DNA from: Desarmillaria ectypa
Taxonomy: Eukaryota; Basidiomycota; Agaricomycetes; Agaricales; Physalacriaceae
Length of the DNA stretch: 64,000 nt
Direction: 5' to 3'
NCBI GenBank assembly: GCA_030407005.1
Contig: JAUDYN010000010.1
Span: 496,001-560,000, forward strand
A program made the translations under genes and the position numbers. This document shows positions 24,395-36,621 of this stretch, one piece after another. Positions within the stretch are counted from its first letter, which is position 1, and each line of letters begins with the position of its first letter. The notes below the pieces were generated by a model that worked only from the letters and a program-made list of their open reading frames with translations, was not told the origin of the DNA and did no database searches.

Positions 24395-26407
24395 ATGGAC
24401 GCCCCTCTTCTCATTTCGCTTGTTCTCTTCTTTTACTTGGTCTACGCTTATTGTCGCAAACAACGCGCTCTCTTGCCTCCCGGTCCCCCTGGTCTTCCGT
24501 TTCTCGGTAATGCTCTCGACATGGCCGTAAAATATCCTTGGTTGAAATTTGCTGAATGGGGTCGACAGTATGGTAAGCCTTTTCAAAAGACGTATTACTT
24601 GGTGCTCATCTATTATCCATCAAGGCGATGTTGTCTACCTCAATGCCGTGGGGCAGTCTATTATCGTGCTGAACTCAGCCAAGGCAGTTTTTGCTTTGCT
24701 TGATCAGCGCGGTAGCATCTACTCGGATAGGCCGCGCTTAGTGATGGGCGGAGAGCTGTAAGCGAATCTTTGAGTGTACAAGACATATTTCTGACACCTG
24801 TAAACTATCCAGTGCTGGATACGTCCACAGCGTACCTCTATGCCCTTACGGCACGCGCTTACGGGAGTATAGGAAACTTATCCTTGAAGTAGTCGGTCCC
24901 CGGAAGGCGCAGCAGTGGCGGCCCATCGAGGAAGAGAAGACAAGGATATTTCTCGGAGCCCTCCTGGAATCCCCGGAAAAGTTCCGTGACCATATCCGAC
25001 AGTAGGGCCTGCCTGTTAACGCAACTGGTTTAATACTGAAGTCATTTGCAGTCATATCGCCTCCATAACTTTCCTCATATCGCATGGGTACGACGTCCGA
25101 CCTGAGGATGACCCGCTTGTTGAACTTGCCGATCGCGGTGATCAAGGATTTTCGGAGTCTACCACTGCCGGCGCATTTTTGGTAGACTCCTTCCCTATCA
25201 GTAAGTCCAATCAAATCCATCTCATTGGATCACCAGATGATGATGTTGATTCGCCAGTGCTGTACCTTCCGCGATGGTTGGGCTTCAACTGGATGAAGAA
25301 GGCTGAGAAGTTCCACAAAGATATGGAAGAACTCCGAGATATACCCTACAACTCTGTCAAGGAGCAAGTGGTTAGTACTCTTGTCATTTCTTGGTCGTAA
25401 TGTTAGTGACCAACTGAACGTCATTTAATCAAGGTCAAAGGGACGGCTATCCCTTCCTTTACCTCTAATCTCATTCAGCGATACAAAAATCCATCACCGT
25501 ACCAGGAAGACGTTAACAAATGGGTCACGACTGGATTCTATTCTGGTAAGGTCTCCGCGATCTCCTCGGCGGCATCAGAAACTGACCGCCCAATTATAGC
25601 CGGTGCCGACACGGTAAGCAGTCACTTTCTGTCGTTTTTTTAATTATAGCTAATCAGCAAATGACCGCAGACCGTATCATCACTATGCTCATTCTTCCTA
25701 TATATGATGCTTTTCCCAGACAAACAGAAGAAAGCACAGGAAGAGATATTACGCGTAGTCGGGTCTGCACGGTTGCCTGATTTCAACGATCGTGAAAGCT
25801 TGCCTTACGTTGACTCCTTGCTGAAGGAAGTTCATCGATTGAATCCAGTCGGACCTCTAGCAGTACCACACAAGTCGACCAAAGATGACTCCTACAACGT
25901 ACGTTTGAACGGTATACCGCCTGCAGTTCATATTCTGACGAACCCTTCTAGGGCTACTTGATACCCTCTGGCTCCGTCGTTCTGCCTAATACGTGGTACA
26001 TACCGCCAATCAAGGAGTTCTCAAATTTCGGCTGACGATTTTCCTATAGGGCCGTAATGCATGATCCAGACACTTATCCGTCTCCCTTTGAATTCCGTCC
26101 CGAAAGATACCTAGAGCCCCACAATGATGCCAAGGGTATCAATCCAGATCCTCGCAAATTCGCTTTCGGATACGGTCGCAGGTCAGTGCTATTCATGGCT
26201 CCGAATAGGATACTTACCAACAAACCCGTTTATAGAATCTGTCCTGGACAACATCTCGCAGACGATGAATTCTATATCACTGTTGCCGCTGTGCTTTCCG
26301 TGTTCAACGTTCTTCCGGAGTCCAACAAAGAACAAGTCAGGCTTCCTGATTGGTCCCGAAGTGAAGGATACCTCTCATCTACCATCTCGTGCGTCTTACA
26401 TGCCTAA
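24395..26407 (+). CDS. Cytochrome P450 monooxygenase
   Basis: Haem-thiolate oxidase, probably ER-anchored. The N-terminal helix MDAPLLISLVLFFYLVYAY is followed by the Pro-rich hinge LLPPGPPGLPFLGN. Around ten exons. Landmarks: GDVVYLNAVGQSIIVLNS, YGTRLREYRKLILEVVG (helix C area), LVDSFPI|LYLPRWLG, helix I AGADTTVSS, helix K KEVHRLNP (ExxR), the PERF-type block FRPERYLEP, and the haem loop FAFGYGRR|ICPGQHLADDEF with the Cys ligand, split by an intron. The architecture resembles the large Agaricomycete families that oxidise terpenoids or aromatics; I do not assign a CYP number. At the C-terminus the usual EVK...SHP frame is one base off the upstream frame near 26350, so the last ~20 residues may differ or the tail may be frameshifted. 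Ligase D lies 4.5 kb upstream on the opposite strand. Confidence 0.88.
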
Positions 26408-28334
26408 AAACTTCCCGCTTTCCTTACGATTTATGATAGACATCCTGATCCCTTTAATTGTCGTATTATACCGCGTTCGTGTGAGGCAGAGCTACTGATT
26501 CGTGCGGGCGACCCTTCAAGACAGTAAATTATAACACTTTCTGTATTTTTTCTTCTTTTATTTTATCATTGTTGCTTGATAATATTTCGTTCGCTGTATT
26601 GTTAATTAGTTACCCATCTATACCAGACCTTAAGGTCATATAACTCAATATATTACTAGTTACGGGAAGGGACCGACGAGAACTTAAACGAGGTGTACCA
26701 CCTTTGAACACATCGCTTTCATTATCAATGGTGATGGAAGCATGGAATTCATGGTGATCGGACGCCTCACAAGGTTCTAATTAACAAGAAACAACTGTCT
26801 TATGATCATCAAATTTTGAGTGGCGGTATGAACATAAAGTGATCATGATTCAATACGTTCTGTCTCTTCATTACTCACACCGGCATCCACCAGAAACAGT
26901 AAACAGAATCTCTGCGGCAGAATGCAGGCGCCACTAGGAAGTATGAGCACAGAGATGAGTCGTGCGTTACCATGTCGTCTTCAGCGTGCCTTTTTCCGCT
27001 GAAAGTTCACACTCCCACACTCGATCGCGAATCTAACAAACTTTAGAGAGATTCCGGTATCTAAGCCACCCTGAACGGGAGGTGTAGTCCAAGGCCGATA
27101 AGAACCTTCGACGGTCCAATGACAAGTGATGCTGGGACAAAATTCCCTCATTCACATGGGAAAGACATTCCAGCCGAAGCGAGGGCTAACGTTCATGTCC
27201 AAGTGGACAGCGATGACGCTCATAGAATCTCGAGTGTTCAAACAACAAGAAAAGGATCCCTTAGACCGCTGTCCGAGCCCAAATTGTCCCCACACCAGCT
27301 CAACGTTCAGCATGTTCGGGTTCAGTGACGTTAAGCGCCCTTTATCTAGAAGCCAGTCCCACGGCCCCGAGAGGTACATCTTCCATCAGCTAAGAGAGCG
27401 TCGCCACCGGGATGGCAAACCTCAGCAGTTTCCCGTCCTACTTTAATAGTATTATCGAAGCAAGAAGTCGTCTTTACCCTTGAATGAATTCCAGACCGAC
27501 CGATGAAAATGCCAAGCCTTGCGGAAAATTTTACGGGCGTAAGAAAGTTTTTCGGAGCTTGATACGGGCCCGGATGGGCCCGCTGTGTATCAATAATTAG
27601 CGTTCTCCGACAAAAAGTGAAGATATGAGGCCCAGGTACTAGAAGCCATCCAGCGAATCCGGGATTCAATAACTAATTTGAATCGCGTACATCGACCAGC
27701 GCAAAGCCCATAGGGTAAAGGTACAAGCATGGATTACTGTCGACGATGAAGGTGAAGTGTAGTGAATTTGTAATAGAAAGTGATGACGAGAATCTAGATC
27801 GCCATCATCAAAGAAATGGATTGAAACAGTTCGCAGCGGTGGCGAATATGCGCCGGGATAAAGAGAAGCCATTGTTGATTCTTCAATGCAGATTTCGGAT
27901 CCGCCCTGGTTGTCCATCCTCTTAAGAAGCCAATCATGGCATATCGTTCCGCTGGGTTTCTCCGGGGTAGACAATGCACGTCCTGCGCTTGAGGGAACAA
28001 AAATCGAGCGTCCTGTAGACAAGCCGCATAGGTAGGCTATGCTGCCCGCCATAGACGCGCTGATACGCGATGAAGATGTTTCGTATACTTACCAGTCAAG
28101 CGCAAGGGCATCGACGGCCTCGGTTACCCTTGTGTCTCGGAGGCCACCAATGCGCGTAAAAATACCGCCGACGTATTTTTTTTTCATGCCCTCGTTAACG
28201 CCTGCGAAACACAGGAGAATCGCGGACAGTGGGTACAGTGTCGTTAACATCTCGCGGACCGTCTGTGACTCAGATAGCGTACAGACAAGGTTGTCATCCA
28301 GAACGCTCGGACGAATTTGTAAACTGCAGTCTCT
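26408..28334. other. No confident gene
   Basis: 26500-26640 is A/T-rich 3' flank of the P450 gene. On the minus strand 27666-28340 has open stretches (EMLTTLYPLSAILLCFAG looks hydrophobic) with a plausible splice donor at about 28090. I recognise no family, and frames change often. Treated as unresolved. Confidence 0.3.
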
Positions 28335-28885
28335 GGCCATAGAAACAAGCTCTTCTCACTCTGTCAGCCTTTTGACGGTGTTCCCCCCGTTACACGTACA
28401 TGTACATATTCTGGAAAGGCTTCATGATCGTGCTAGCTGGGTCCCATCGAGACACGATACAGTGCAATATGTGATAATGCATACGATGGGGTGACTCCTG
28501 GCTTCGTTCGCAGGGATTTATGCACAAGATGTGATATTTCATAATGCATATGCATTCGGCACTGATATGCATTATCAGATGGTACCGAGTAAGCAGGGTT
28601 ACAAAGCACTCATGTATAAAATAGCCAAAGAATATTCTGTTCGAAGCGATTGGACTGAAGAGGGACCTCAAAAAAACTGCCTCTTTTATCTGTATCATAT
28701 GCCATGCCCTCCGAGTCCAAGAAACGCGATCCCACTCGCGGGGGTCACGATGTGTGACATATCTAATCATGCATATTATGTAAAGATGGGCTGACTCCCC
28801 GACCGTATGCATTATCACATATTGTACTGTATGATGATTTATGCGGACCAGGGATGTCGACTGTAAGTCTGACACATGTCATGCC
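28335..28885 (+). repeat. Interspersed repeat R2, interrupted by a MITE
   Basis: 28335-28457 and 28832-28885 together match 36393-36560 in the left arm (and its mirror 53496-53663). Shared blocks are GCCATAGAAAC, GGAAGGCTTCAT-like, CGTGCTAGCTG and GGCGACTGTA-like. The arm copies lack the 28458-28831 insert, so they show the empty site. Confidence 0.7.
28458..28831. mobile_element. MITE with ~26-bp terminal inverted repeats and TA duplication
   Basis: Left end (T)ACAGTGCAATATGTGATAA... and right end ...TTATCACATATTGTACTGTA are inverted copies with one difference. Counting TA on each side as the target duplication, the element is 28460-28829 with CAGT...ACTG ends, as in Tc1/mariner-derived MITEs. 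There is no transposase. Inside, 28527-28580 has further ATGCATAT inverted blocks, perhaps a nested relative. Confidence 0.75.
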
Positions 28886-30258
28886 GATTCTGCAGGGCGA
28901 CTGGGCATGATATATCGCATACTAGGAAGTCAGACGAACCTTGAGAAAAAGTGCCATTCATCGGATCGGATATGTCGCACGCATCCAAACCGACAAGGCC
29001 GGGTACAGCTTCCAGGGGATGAAGAAGTCGTCAAAATGGAACAAGGTGATTGGGCGTAGACAATCTCGAACCTGACGACGAGAGATGGCGGCCTTTGTGC
29101 GGCAGTCGAGCGGTAATCTCAGAGTGTATACGAAGCCGATGAATTGCTTGTTTGCGTTAGCGCATTGGATGCGCTGGCAGGGCAAATGTCGCAAAACGAC
29201 TGGGCCCGCAAACATGGTTCAAAGAATTCCCATTGAAGGGCTCTTTCGATTCACCCTCTACCGCCCGTGATGCGCCGCATGGACGCGATGATCGTTCCAA
29301 AGCACAACCACGTTAAAGTCGGGCTAAGCTCGTCCGGTGGCTGGAGGTGATCCCGTAATACCCTACATCCGTCAGTGTCTAAAAAGGCGTAGCCAGTCAC
29401 AGTCAACTGGAGTTCCGAGCCCGATTTGCAGTGTCCTAATGACAGTGAAACACCGCCGACTGTCAAGGGCTTCCTCTATACAGATGGTGACGATGAGCGT
29501 CACCTTGACTATAGCTGAGCTCAATTCGTTTCGAGGGCGGGTAGAAGCCTGAAATTCATCACGAAGGGATGCTTTTAAGTGTCCTGGATGAGTTTGCGGG
29601 ATGATGGGGGTCCAAAGAATACGCTTTTCTAGGGAAAAAAAGTTTTCAAAACCATATGCTAGAGCTTCTATCATGCCTTGGGGAGCTGGGCAATAGGGCT
29701 TGTCGAATGTAGCATATTTGTCTATCATGCTTCAGGTGATACTACTGGCGAACTCGTGAAAGCTTGATAATGTTTTCGACACGATGACCTGCGCATTTCT
29801 TGAGAGACTGCGGCACGGAGCATGTCCTTATGAGACGGATGAACATTGCGCCTAAAATATTCAACATTCCACCATGGTATGAAACCAAGGGAGGATATTA
29901 ACTCACCAGTACTTTCCAGCGTCTTTATCAGTCACATCGTCTTAATGTCCGAGTTGCATGACCTTGAACTATCATCAAGGCCACGGATGATGCGCTCTTT
30001 TAAATTCTCGGCCAAAGTAATAGACATTTAATGAAAAGTGAAATGATATTGAAAAGAGCGTCATAGAATGCTACTCCGTTCTTTGTACCATAAGAAGCAA
30101 ATACCCTAGAGGCCAGCTCGAGAAAGAAAATGCAGTGCCATAATCATCGACAACAAGTCTTCAGACACTCCGTATCTGACATCTAGACAAGGTCAGAAAC
30201 AGACATTAGGAAGACAACATGGATAAATGGACATACATTCGGCTTCCGATTCTTCCTG
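28886..30258. other. No confident gene
   Basis: Several open stretches occur on both strands (for example minus 29372-29728, containing YGFENFFSLEKRILW). None shows a family motif I recognise or clean exon structure. Possibly decayed sequence. Confidence 0.3.
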
Positions 30259-31005
30259 CTACTCATAGATGTACCTCGGGGGAACATCGATCATCGACAT
30301 GGAGGCAAAAGGATCTGGGTGATCGAGATACAAGGCACTGGTTGGACGCCAAGCGTCTACTCTGCTATCGTACTCTTGGGCATCATCGTTTGTAACAGAC
30401 TTCGGGGGAAAGAGATGCAGACTTGATTCTGCGCCATCTCGAAGAGAACACACCACGTTTGACTTGTCCGCACTGGGACTCATCTTCTCGCGGATATAAG
30501 AGAGTAGCTTCTCAGAGAGTGTAGCGTTCGCTTCGCCAAGAGGGTGTGAGTGATCAGCAAGATAATTTCCTCGAACAATCGGAGTGTTCGGATACGTCTT
30601 GACTGTGACAGAGCAGAAGCAGTTGCCTTTTATGCGCTTGGGAGGACCGACGTATCGGGGCGTGCATGGCTTGTGACGGGAGCAGTGAAAGGTATGCTCT
30701 GCCAACCACGTACGCTTCTTGAGAGGAGCCATGTTCTCGAAGCTCTCGGACACGAAGAACTTGATGCCATAGATGCGCTGTTCGTTCAAAAGCCAGGCCT
30801 GAAATTCCTCGATAGATGCCCATTCCCTTCCGTAGAGGCTGAGAAAGTGCTTCTTGTCGTAGTCGAACCCTCTGCGGCTTTTACCTCTGACTTTCTCGAC
30901 GGGATGGTTCGACATTTTGGGAAGACTAGGAGGACATATCGAACACAGTGTGCTTGCAGAACAGCAAGAAAGGGCAGCTTTGAGGACGGTCTCCGCGGGT
31001 GGCAT
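30259..31005 (-). CDS. FAR1-type zinc-finger protein
   Basis: Up to 248 residues; an internal ATG at 30915 (MSNHPVEKVRGKSRRGFDYD) would give 218 and fits the domain start better. Central part: REWASIEEFQAWL, then HTFHCSRHKPCTPRY, GNCFCSVTVKTYPN, VRGNYLADHSHPLGEAN. This is the Cys-Cys-Cys-His pattern of the FAR1/WRKY-like DNA-binding domain that usually precedes a MULE transposase. Here no transposase follows; the protein ends with an acidic Ser/Asp-rich tail (YIYE, then stop). It could be a domesticated DNA-binding protein or a transposon leftover. A single uninterrupted reading frame supports it. Confidence 0.7.
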   Translation of the reverse strand: MPPAETVLKAALSCCSASTLCSICPPSLPKMSNHPVEKVRGKSRRGFDYDKKHFLSLYGREWASIEEFQAWLLNEQRIYGIKFFVSESFENMAPLKKRTWLAEHTFHCSRHKPCTPRYVGPPKRIKGNCFCSVTVKTYPNTPIVRGNYLADHSHPLGEANATLSEKLLSYIREKMSPSADKSNVVCSLRDGAESSLHLFPPKSVTNDDAQEYDSRVDAWRPTSALYLDHPDPFASMSMIDVPPRYIYE

Positions 31006-31799
31006 TGTGATTGACCTGAAGGCAGTAGGTTCTGTGTCGGGTTTGCAAAGAACGTGGTTGGGCGAAGGTTATTGGGCGAGCTTCAAGCTACGCGATGAGC
31101 TGGGGGGAAAGAATGACAAGATATTGCAGAAACCATCTCGACATCTTTCTTATATATAGACGCCTGTAGAGGAGATTACGGCAGACTCAAGAATTTGCTG
31201 GTACCGGGAGCTGAAACGAAGCTCTTTGTTGGCCATTCTTGGCTTGCGCTCACTGCATTTGCACGCTACGAGGAAGAATTAGAGTAATAATAGATGCCAT
31301 GTATGGTAATGTACACGGCACAATGATAGCAACGCCATCTACTAAACTGAGCGCAGCTGAACCATCGCTAACAGTAGGTCCCGTTTAGTCGCCTAAGCAG
31401 TTTGACCAGCACGTATAGGGTAGACAATAACCCCAGCCAGTCTCCGTCACCGATGCCCTCATGCAAGATAAATGTGCAATTGCCTGGGAAAGATTAATTG
31501 CTCTAGGCGTGAAGAGAACCAAAGTTGTTGAAGGGCGACCGTGGGATGCCTGTAAAGCTTTCGACGAAGCATTTGGTCATGTCCATTGTAGAGAATTATG
31601 AGCATCGTTCGTGACAGAACTGGGAGAGGAAAGAGGAGGTATTACTACTCCCCAGGAAGCGCAGATACCCAGCGGTAAACAGGAAGCGATCGTGGGTTCA
31701 TCCGCCGGTAGCCGCCACGGTCCGGTGACCCGTTGTTCTTCCTTAACATCTTCCAACTTTTGGGTCTTCTCGAGTCTTCAACACGTCAGGGTGAGTGCT
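31006..31799. other. Left flank of the inverted repeat, no gene recognised
   Basis: Only short open frames. The sequence up to 31799 has no similarity to the 5' half of the dehydrogenase that borders the right arm, so the two arm copies have different outer flanks. Confidence 0.4.
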
Positions 31800-32179
31800 A
31801 ACACTAAATTCAATGGTCCGTGAGCATTATGCTAATGAAAATAAAAAAATAATTGTCGAAGAATAAATAAAGAACTACACTGGGAGCCGCTCCTTTACTC
31901 TGCAACCCAGTTAATTTAACGCCTTCCGGGCGAAGCGCTGGCACCCTCCCCACAAATCAGACCGTTCGGCTTAAGTTGACCAGAAGGTATGTCGGCTGTC
32001 CTACCTAAATTATAATTGTAACTCATTCATAGACTAGATAACTATCCTTCTTCTACCATGATGAACCCATGCTATTCCCTCGAAGAAGGTGCGCTTGTTG
32101 ACCGGCGCGTCGAGCATGCTAACGAGTAAATTTTTAGCGCACCGCGTACTGACGACACCTGGAAGGTTGTTGAAGAATG

Positions 32180-32660
32180 AAAAAACTATGAAAGGCTATA
32201 ACATACCAAAAGGCTACGTAGGGACGCGAAGGGTGGACACCTGCGACCACACGTTCTTTTTCCATGCTTAGTACCGTATGAGCATGTCGTTCGTTCTACA
32301 GGAGCGGGTTGAGTATCCTGGTGGACAGTCAGGATCGACAGTCTCATGTAAGGCATGGCAAGGACGCTGTGAAACGTTGAGCCACGTCGACCGGGTGGTG
32401 TCGTGGTGGGTGAACCCACTGGCTCTTCGGGTATGCGTCTAGCTGGATTGGACATCCTCGGATCCTCGCCACGTCTGGCGCGCTCTCCTGATGACATCGC
32501 CGTTTGGTGAGGAGGTACGATTTCGAGGGCGTGGGTTTAGGCCTGGTGTCGCTAATCCTGTTGTATATTCTGGATGAAATACAGGTAAGTTTCAGTACAC
32601 TTGCAAATCAAGGACAGATACTAACATATCATGTTGGACGGATGTATTATTCCCTTCTCT
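32180..32660 (+). repeat. Interspersed repeat R1 (left arm)
   Basis: Matches 12995-13450. The minus strand here carries a 103-codon open frame, 32186-32497 (start MSSGERARRGEDPRMSNPAR, Pro-rich), of unknown origin. It is preceded on that strand by the 45-bp core also found upstream of the 38403 gene. Confidence 0.75.
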
Positions 32661-32994
32661 GCGCTCTTCAATCCGAAGACCTGCCAGAACGACCAACGTA
32701 CATACGTACATTGACCTCCTGTTGACGATACCGATGCCATCTTATCAAATACTGGTTTATCAATGGAAGTTCCTGTAGGGACATGCGAATCTGGTATCGC
32801 TTCAAGGATCTATCTTATACTTTAACTTTATCCGGAAGACCGGGGTCGGTCGATTAAAGCGAGATGAACCTATAACTGTACGACTCTGTTTAAATCTGAT
32901 CTCCAGTAAGCCTTCCGGTTATCTCCAACGTAACTGATTCATAAGCATCGAACGACACTGCACCATCCTAGAATAAGAGCTTCGGAAAATCAGC

Positions 32995-33900
32995 CTATTC
33001 TTTCCTTGTCCTCGTTGCCCACTCTCTGGGCTACCACCCGTACCTGCGTTTTAATAAATTTCCCAGAGGACGTGTGATCTGTGGCTCAATCTTCGATACA
33101 AAACATATTCAGCCAAACAATACGATGCTCACCGAAACCACGACCATACAAAATGATCATCACCGGAACGGCATATTGGGGCAACCTTTTCAAACGGATG
33201 ACTTTTAAGTTCCATAACCGGAGCATAGGTACACTTACAGTTTCTCGGCAGTCACCATGAGTTTCTCCTCATTGATTAATCCGTCATACTCAGGCTTGAG
33301 GGTAACCAACGCTACAGGCAACTCCCCCACATGCTCATCAGGTACGCCAACTACCGCTGTTTCCAATACACCCGGTTCGGTATACAGGGCGTTCTCGACG
33401 AAAACGGAATCCTATGTATTCCAGGGGTACTCACAACATTATAACCAGCCCTAATGATGATATCCTTGATCCTGTCTGTAATGTAAACCTAACCACCTTC
33501 GTCCATTCGTCCCAGATCACCGGTCATCAGCCATCCATCTTCAGTGATGACCTATATCAAAAGGTAGTCGCCACAATCACCTGTAAGTAAGGGGTCCTAC
33601 CTGTTCAGTAGTAGCTGCAATGTTGTGAGTCTGTTTACTTATGAAATAAACGACCTCCAGACCAACCTTTATCGCCATAATACCCTTTCATCACATTCGG
33701 ACCGCGAAGCCAAATCTCTCCCACTGCTTCAGGCGGAGCTTTGACGCTGTCTTTCATTATCAGAACCTCATTGACAGGAAACGCCAAACTGCTAAATTCG
33801 AAACAGCCTAGATACCAGAGAAATAAAACAAACAGACTCACCAGCTATCTGGCCTTGCATCGTAATCCAGTCCACCTGGGAGCAGATCAGGACTCTGCTG
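32995..33900 (-). pseudogene. AMP-dependent acyl-CoA ligase, fragment E (left arm)
   Basis: C-terminal part only, nearest to copy A. It begins at LDYDARPDSW (33900) and runs through [82 protein letters not shown] and [18 protein letters not shown] replaces the Tyr codon in the GG-Y-VYIT block near 33487. The final SGK segment is damaged (THVLWEIY then a stop). The ATP-binding domain is absent, so this is a truncated and disabled copy. Confidence 0.8.
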
Positions 33901-34065
33901 TTTAAGAAAGCGTCTTCTCTTGCCGGACATCGATAGATGTACAGATCTGTTAATTACCGGGATTCCATAGAAGGATCGTGGGAAGTTTGAATGTCGGCCG
34001 TTATTTTATAAAAGGGTAAATATATATATATGTGCGTTTCACATCATTGTACGACATCCCAGTAG

Positions 34066-34720
34066 GATGTCGGAAAGTTCACCCTCCATTCCTCATCTTA
34101 TCCCGTCCTTCTTGAAATCCCAGAGGATGTTTACTCATGCTGAAATATCTGATTCAACGTGTCGCATACCCACCCCCATATGCTACCTTGCTGCTATGAG
34201 TCTGTACGGCGTGATGGAGCTCTTCCATATTCTGGTCATCAGCAGATAATACTGCGTAACAACGAAAGCCCGAGGCGTTCTCGAAAGTGTTTTGTGCCTT
34301 GCTGGATGACTCTGACAGACAAGAGACCAACTGGTCCTCACTGAGGAAACTCTGGTAGATATTGAGCCACTCGTCGTGTCCAAGCTGCATAGCCTGGAAC
34401 GCCTTCTTTGCTTCCTAAAGCAAATTCCGGGCTTTTGGTCTGCGCAGAATGGCCTTCTGGATGACATCCCAGATATCACGTCCTCAGTCCGTATTTCACG
34501 TAGGACAGATTATGAAAGCCCTTGATGTGGATTGGGTGGACAGTCATCAACGCTACTGGGAGTTGATTTGTTGCTTGCATGGCACTCGTCGGTTGAGCTG
34601 AAGTAGTTAGATGGAATCCTAGTCTGACACGGTAAGTTCCTCCCAGAGTATGTCGCTATCGGCACTATTTAATTATGTGTTTCTGAATGTCATACATTAG
34701 CAGGCAGGCATCCGAGCTGC
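34066..34720 (+). pseudogene. Decayed paralogue of the 247-residue unknown gene (left arm)
   Basis: Collinear with the gene at 37610-38403 but on the opposite strand. Matches include ESSPSIPHLIPSFLKSQRMF, PICYLAA, the block coding PGFWS, and the final intron (GTATGT...CATTAG). Frame changes and missing segments make it non-coding. With 37610-38403 it forms a smaller imperfect inverted repeat inside each arm. Confidence 0.65.
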
Positions 34721-34953
34721 TGGGAGATTGGCGGTTGATGGAGTTCTGGCTCAAATGTACTAGTGCGGGCTTTTGGATTCGAACTGGCAGCCTTATTTGA
34801 TTCTTTCATGCTCTATATTTCTGGGGTGATACACGATAGGCTTCCCCAATTATTCAGTCTGCAAAGAAGCGGTCTACACTTTAGCTCTATTTGCTTCCCT
34901 TTTTTCGAACGCAGAGCAGGATTACTCCACATCTTTCTTTCTTCATTACCCAA

Positions 34954-36190
34954 ATGCGTTGGCGCATCATTCAGTGGAATACCGAAGACACAGCGGAGAG
35001 GGGGGAGAGCACGACTGTGCAGTATGATTACGGTCGCCTCCAGTTCTACCCATCTTCACATATCCCTAAACTCTCTCAGGTCGATGACCGATATATCAAC
35101 TCCATCCTCGACTCAGACGCAGACACAAACGGCTACAGTGGTATAGATGAGCTAATCAAAAAATTCGATGACCTTGCGACAGCGACAATGGAAATCCAGG
35201 GACAAATAATGCACGTATCTCCGTATCACCTATTTCTTGATCACTGTAATCATACTATCTATCTCGCTCAGTTTTATGTACCCATATCACAAGCTACAAA
35301 CCGTTTTGCGCTTAATACACCCAATTTCCATCGCCGTGGAGACATTGGAGCCCTCTTTTCGAAGGATCGCTTCTGGAGATGAGAATATGGAACAAAACTC
35401 TTCAATAGTATACTATGCGTCTATACGCATTGACGAGATTGGGAGACTATTGCGGGATTCGGTACGTTCTCGGCCTACATCTGTTATTAGATGTTCTTCA
35501 ACAGGATATTAGCAATTTTGGCTCCCTACCTTTTTTGCCGATGGAGGAAGGCCCTGCTGCGACATTGCTATTGGCATTGTGAGCATCGTAGCCCTCGTCA
35601 CTGGAGTCATGGGCGCTGTAATCGCCAAATACGCAGAGCTAATAAAGCTCATGGTTGTCACGACTGCCATTGTCACAGCGCTCTTATACATTCGGAGTAA
35701 GTGATTGTTCGTTGCTCTCCTCTTTCTATGATTGATGGTGATCTTTCAGGAGCTGCGCAGCTTGTCGGAAAAATAATATATATTAGAGATGCATTGTTCC
35801 AGGACATAGTAACGCTCATCTGGTCGTTTAAGAAGTTCGATGAGGTGTGGCGACGCCACGGTCTGGGGAGGCATGTGTCCCCTCAAGAAATACATCTCCT
35901 TTCCTTGCTGTACCACTATGTCAGTTTTATCTTGTGGCTCTTTGCATCATACTGATATGTTTTAGTTTCTATCAGGTTCAAAGAAGCTGATTAAGAAAGA
36001 ACGAGAATTGGCGCTTCGCTTTCGCTGGGATGTAGAATTCGCCACGCCAGCGCAGGCTTCTGCGATAAACATCCCAGTGTCTCAGCCGACGAAGAGTTCG
36101 GGTCATTCTTCGTCTCATGACAGGAACGGTGGCCGAACCACCATAAGAACTAATCTCGTTTCACGGTCTGTCATATTCGATCGTCGTTAA
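34954..36190 (+). CDS. Hypothetical multi-exon membrane protein (left arm)
   Basis: No family recognised. Proposed exons: MRWRIIQWNTEDTAERGES ... LATATMEIQGQIMH; LQTVLRLIHPISIAVETLE ... DEIGRLLRDS; QFWLPTFFADGGRPCCDIA continuing into IGIVSIVALVTGVMGAVIA and LMVVTTAIVTALLYI; then GAAQLVGKIIYIRDALFQD ... PQEIHLLSLLYHY; then KKLIKKERELALRFRWDVEF to DRR and a stop. Two hydrophobic segments in exon 3 are likely membrane helices, and the N-terminal part contains an amphipathic helix. The tail is Ser/Arg-rich. Introns are 45-60 bp with GT-AG ends, which is the main evidence. The start is uncertain. The arm copy at 53866-55102 is identical. Confidence 0.5.
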
Positions 36191-36392
36191 CATTCCAGTT
36201 TTTCAAATGTGCCTTCTAGTAATCGCAACACTCAGACTGCCGGATCATCACTAGAACTAGGCGAACTGCCTCAGCAGCAGGGGTGAAGTCACCGTGAACC
36301 GTTCAAGTAGACTTTCTCTTGACAACATTTCTGTACCGGCTATGCCTACTACTTTCCACATCTTTTTAAATAAGAATAAATAGCTAGCTTAG

Positions 36393-36560
36393 CCATAGAA
36401 ACTAGCCCTTCTTACCCTATCAGCCTTTCGACAGCGATCTCCCATTACGCGTACACGTATATTTTCTGGGAAGGCTTCATAAATCGTGATCGTGCTAGCT
36501 GTGTCCTAATAAGTATTCGATATAATGATTTGCATAGGTCAAGGATATGGCGACTGTACG
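36393..36560 (+). repeat. Interspersed repeat R2, empty of MITE (left arm)
   Basis: Matches 28335-28457 plus 28832-28885 without the MITE. The site reads CGATATAATGATTTG, where the other copy has the element between two TA pairs. Confidence 0.65.
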
Positions 36561-36621
36561 TTAGACTGTAGTAGAAGGCTGAAGCGCGCAAGGAGACACC
36601 ATTTTTTTCTGTTACGGGCCG

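Noticed and set aside
2783..26407. Secondary-metabolite cluster made of ligases, P450 and terpene synthase
   Set aside because: Only one ligase and the P450 look functional, the terpene-synthase-like gene is eroded and 35 kb away, and there is no transporter, regulator or carrier domain nearby. Proximity alone does not support a pathway.
27346..28340. A membrane-protein gene on the minus strand
   Set aside because: One hydrophobic stretch and a possible donor site are not enough; frames change often and no family motif was found.
28458..28831. CRISPR-like or regulatory palindrome
   Set aside because: Only two terminal inverted repeats with unique sequence between, TA flanks and an empty site elsewhere: a MITE, not an array.
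34021..34035. AT-repeat as a promoter or origin
   Set aside because: A short TA microsatellite with no further support.
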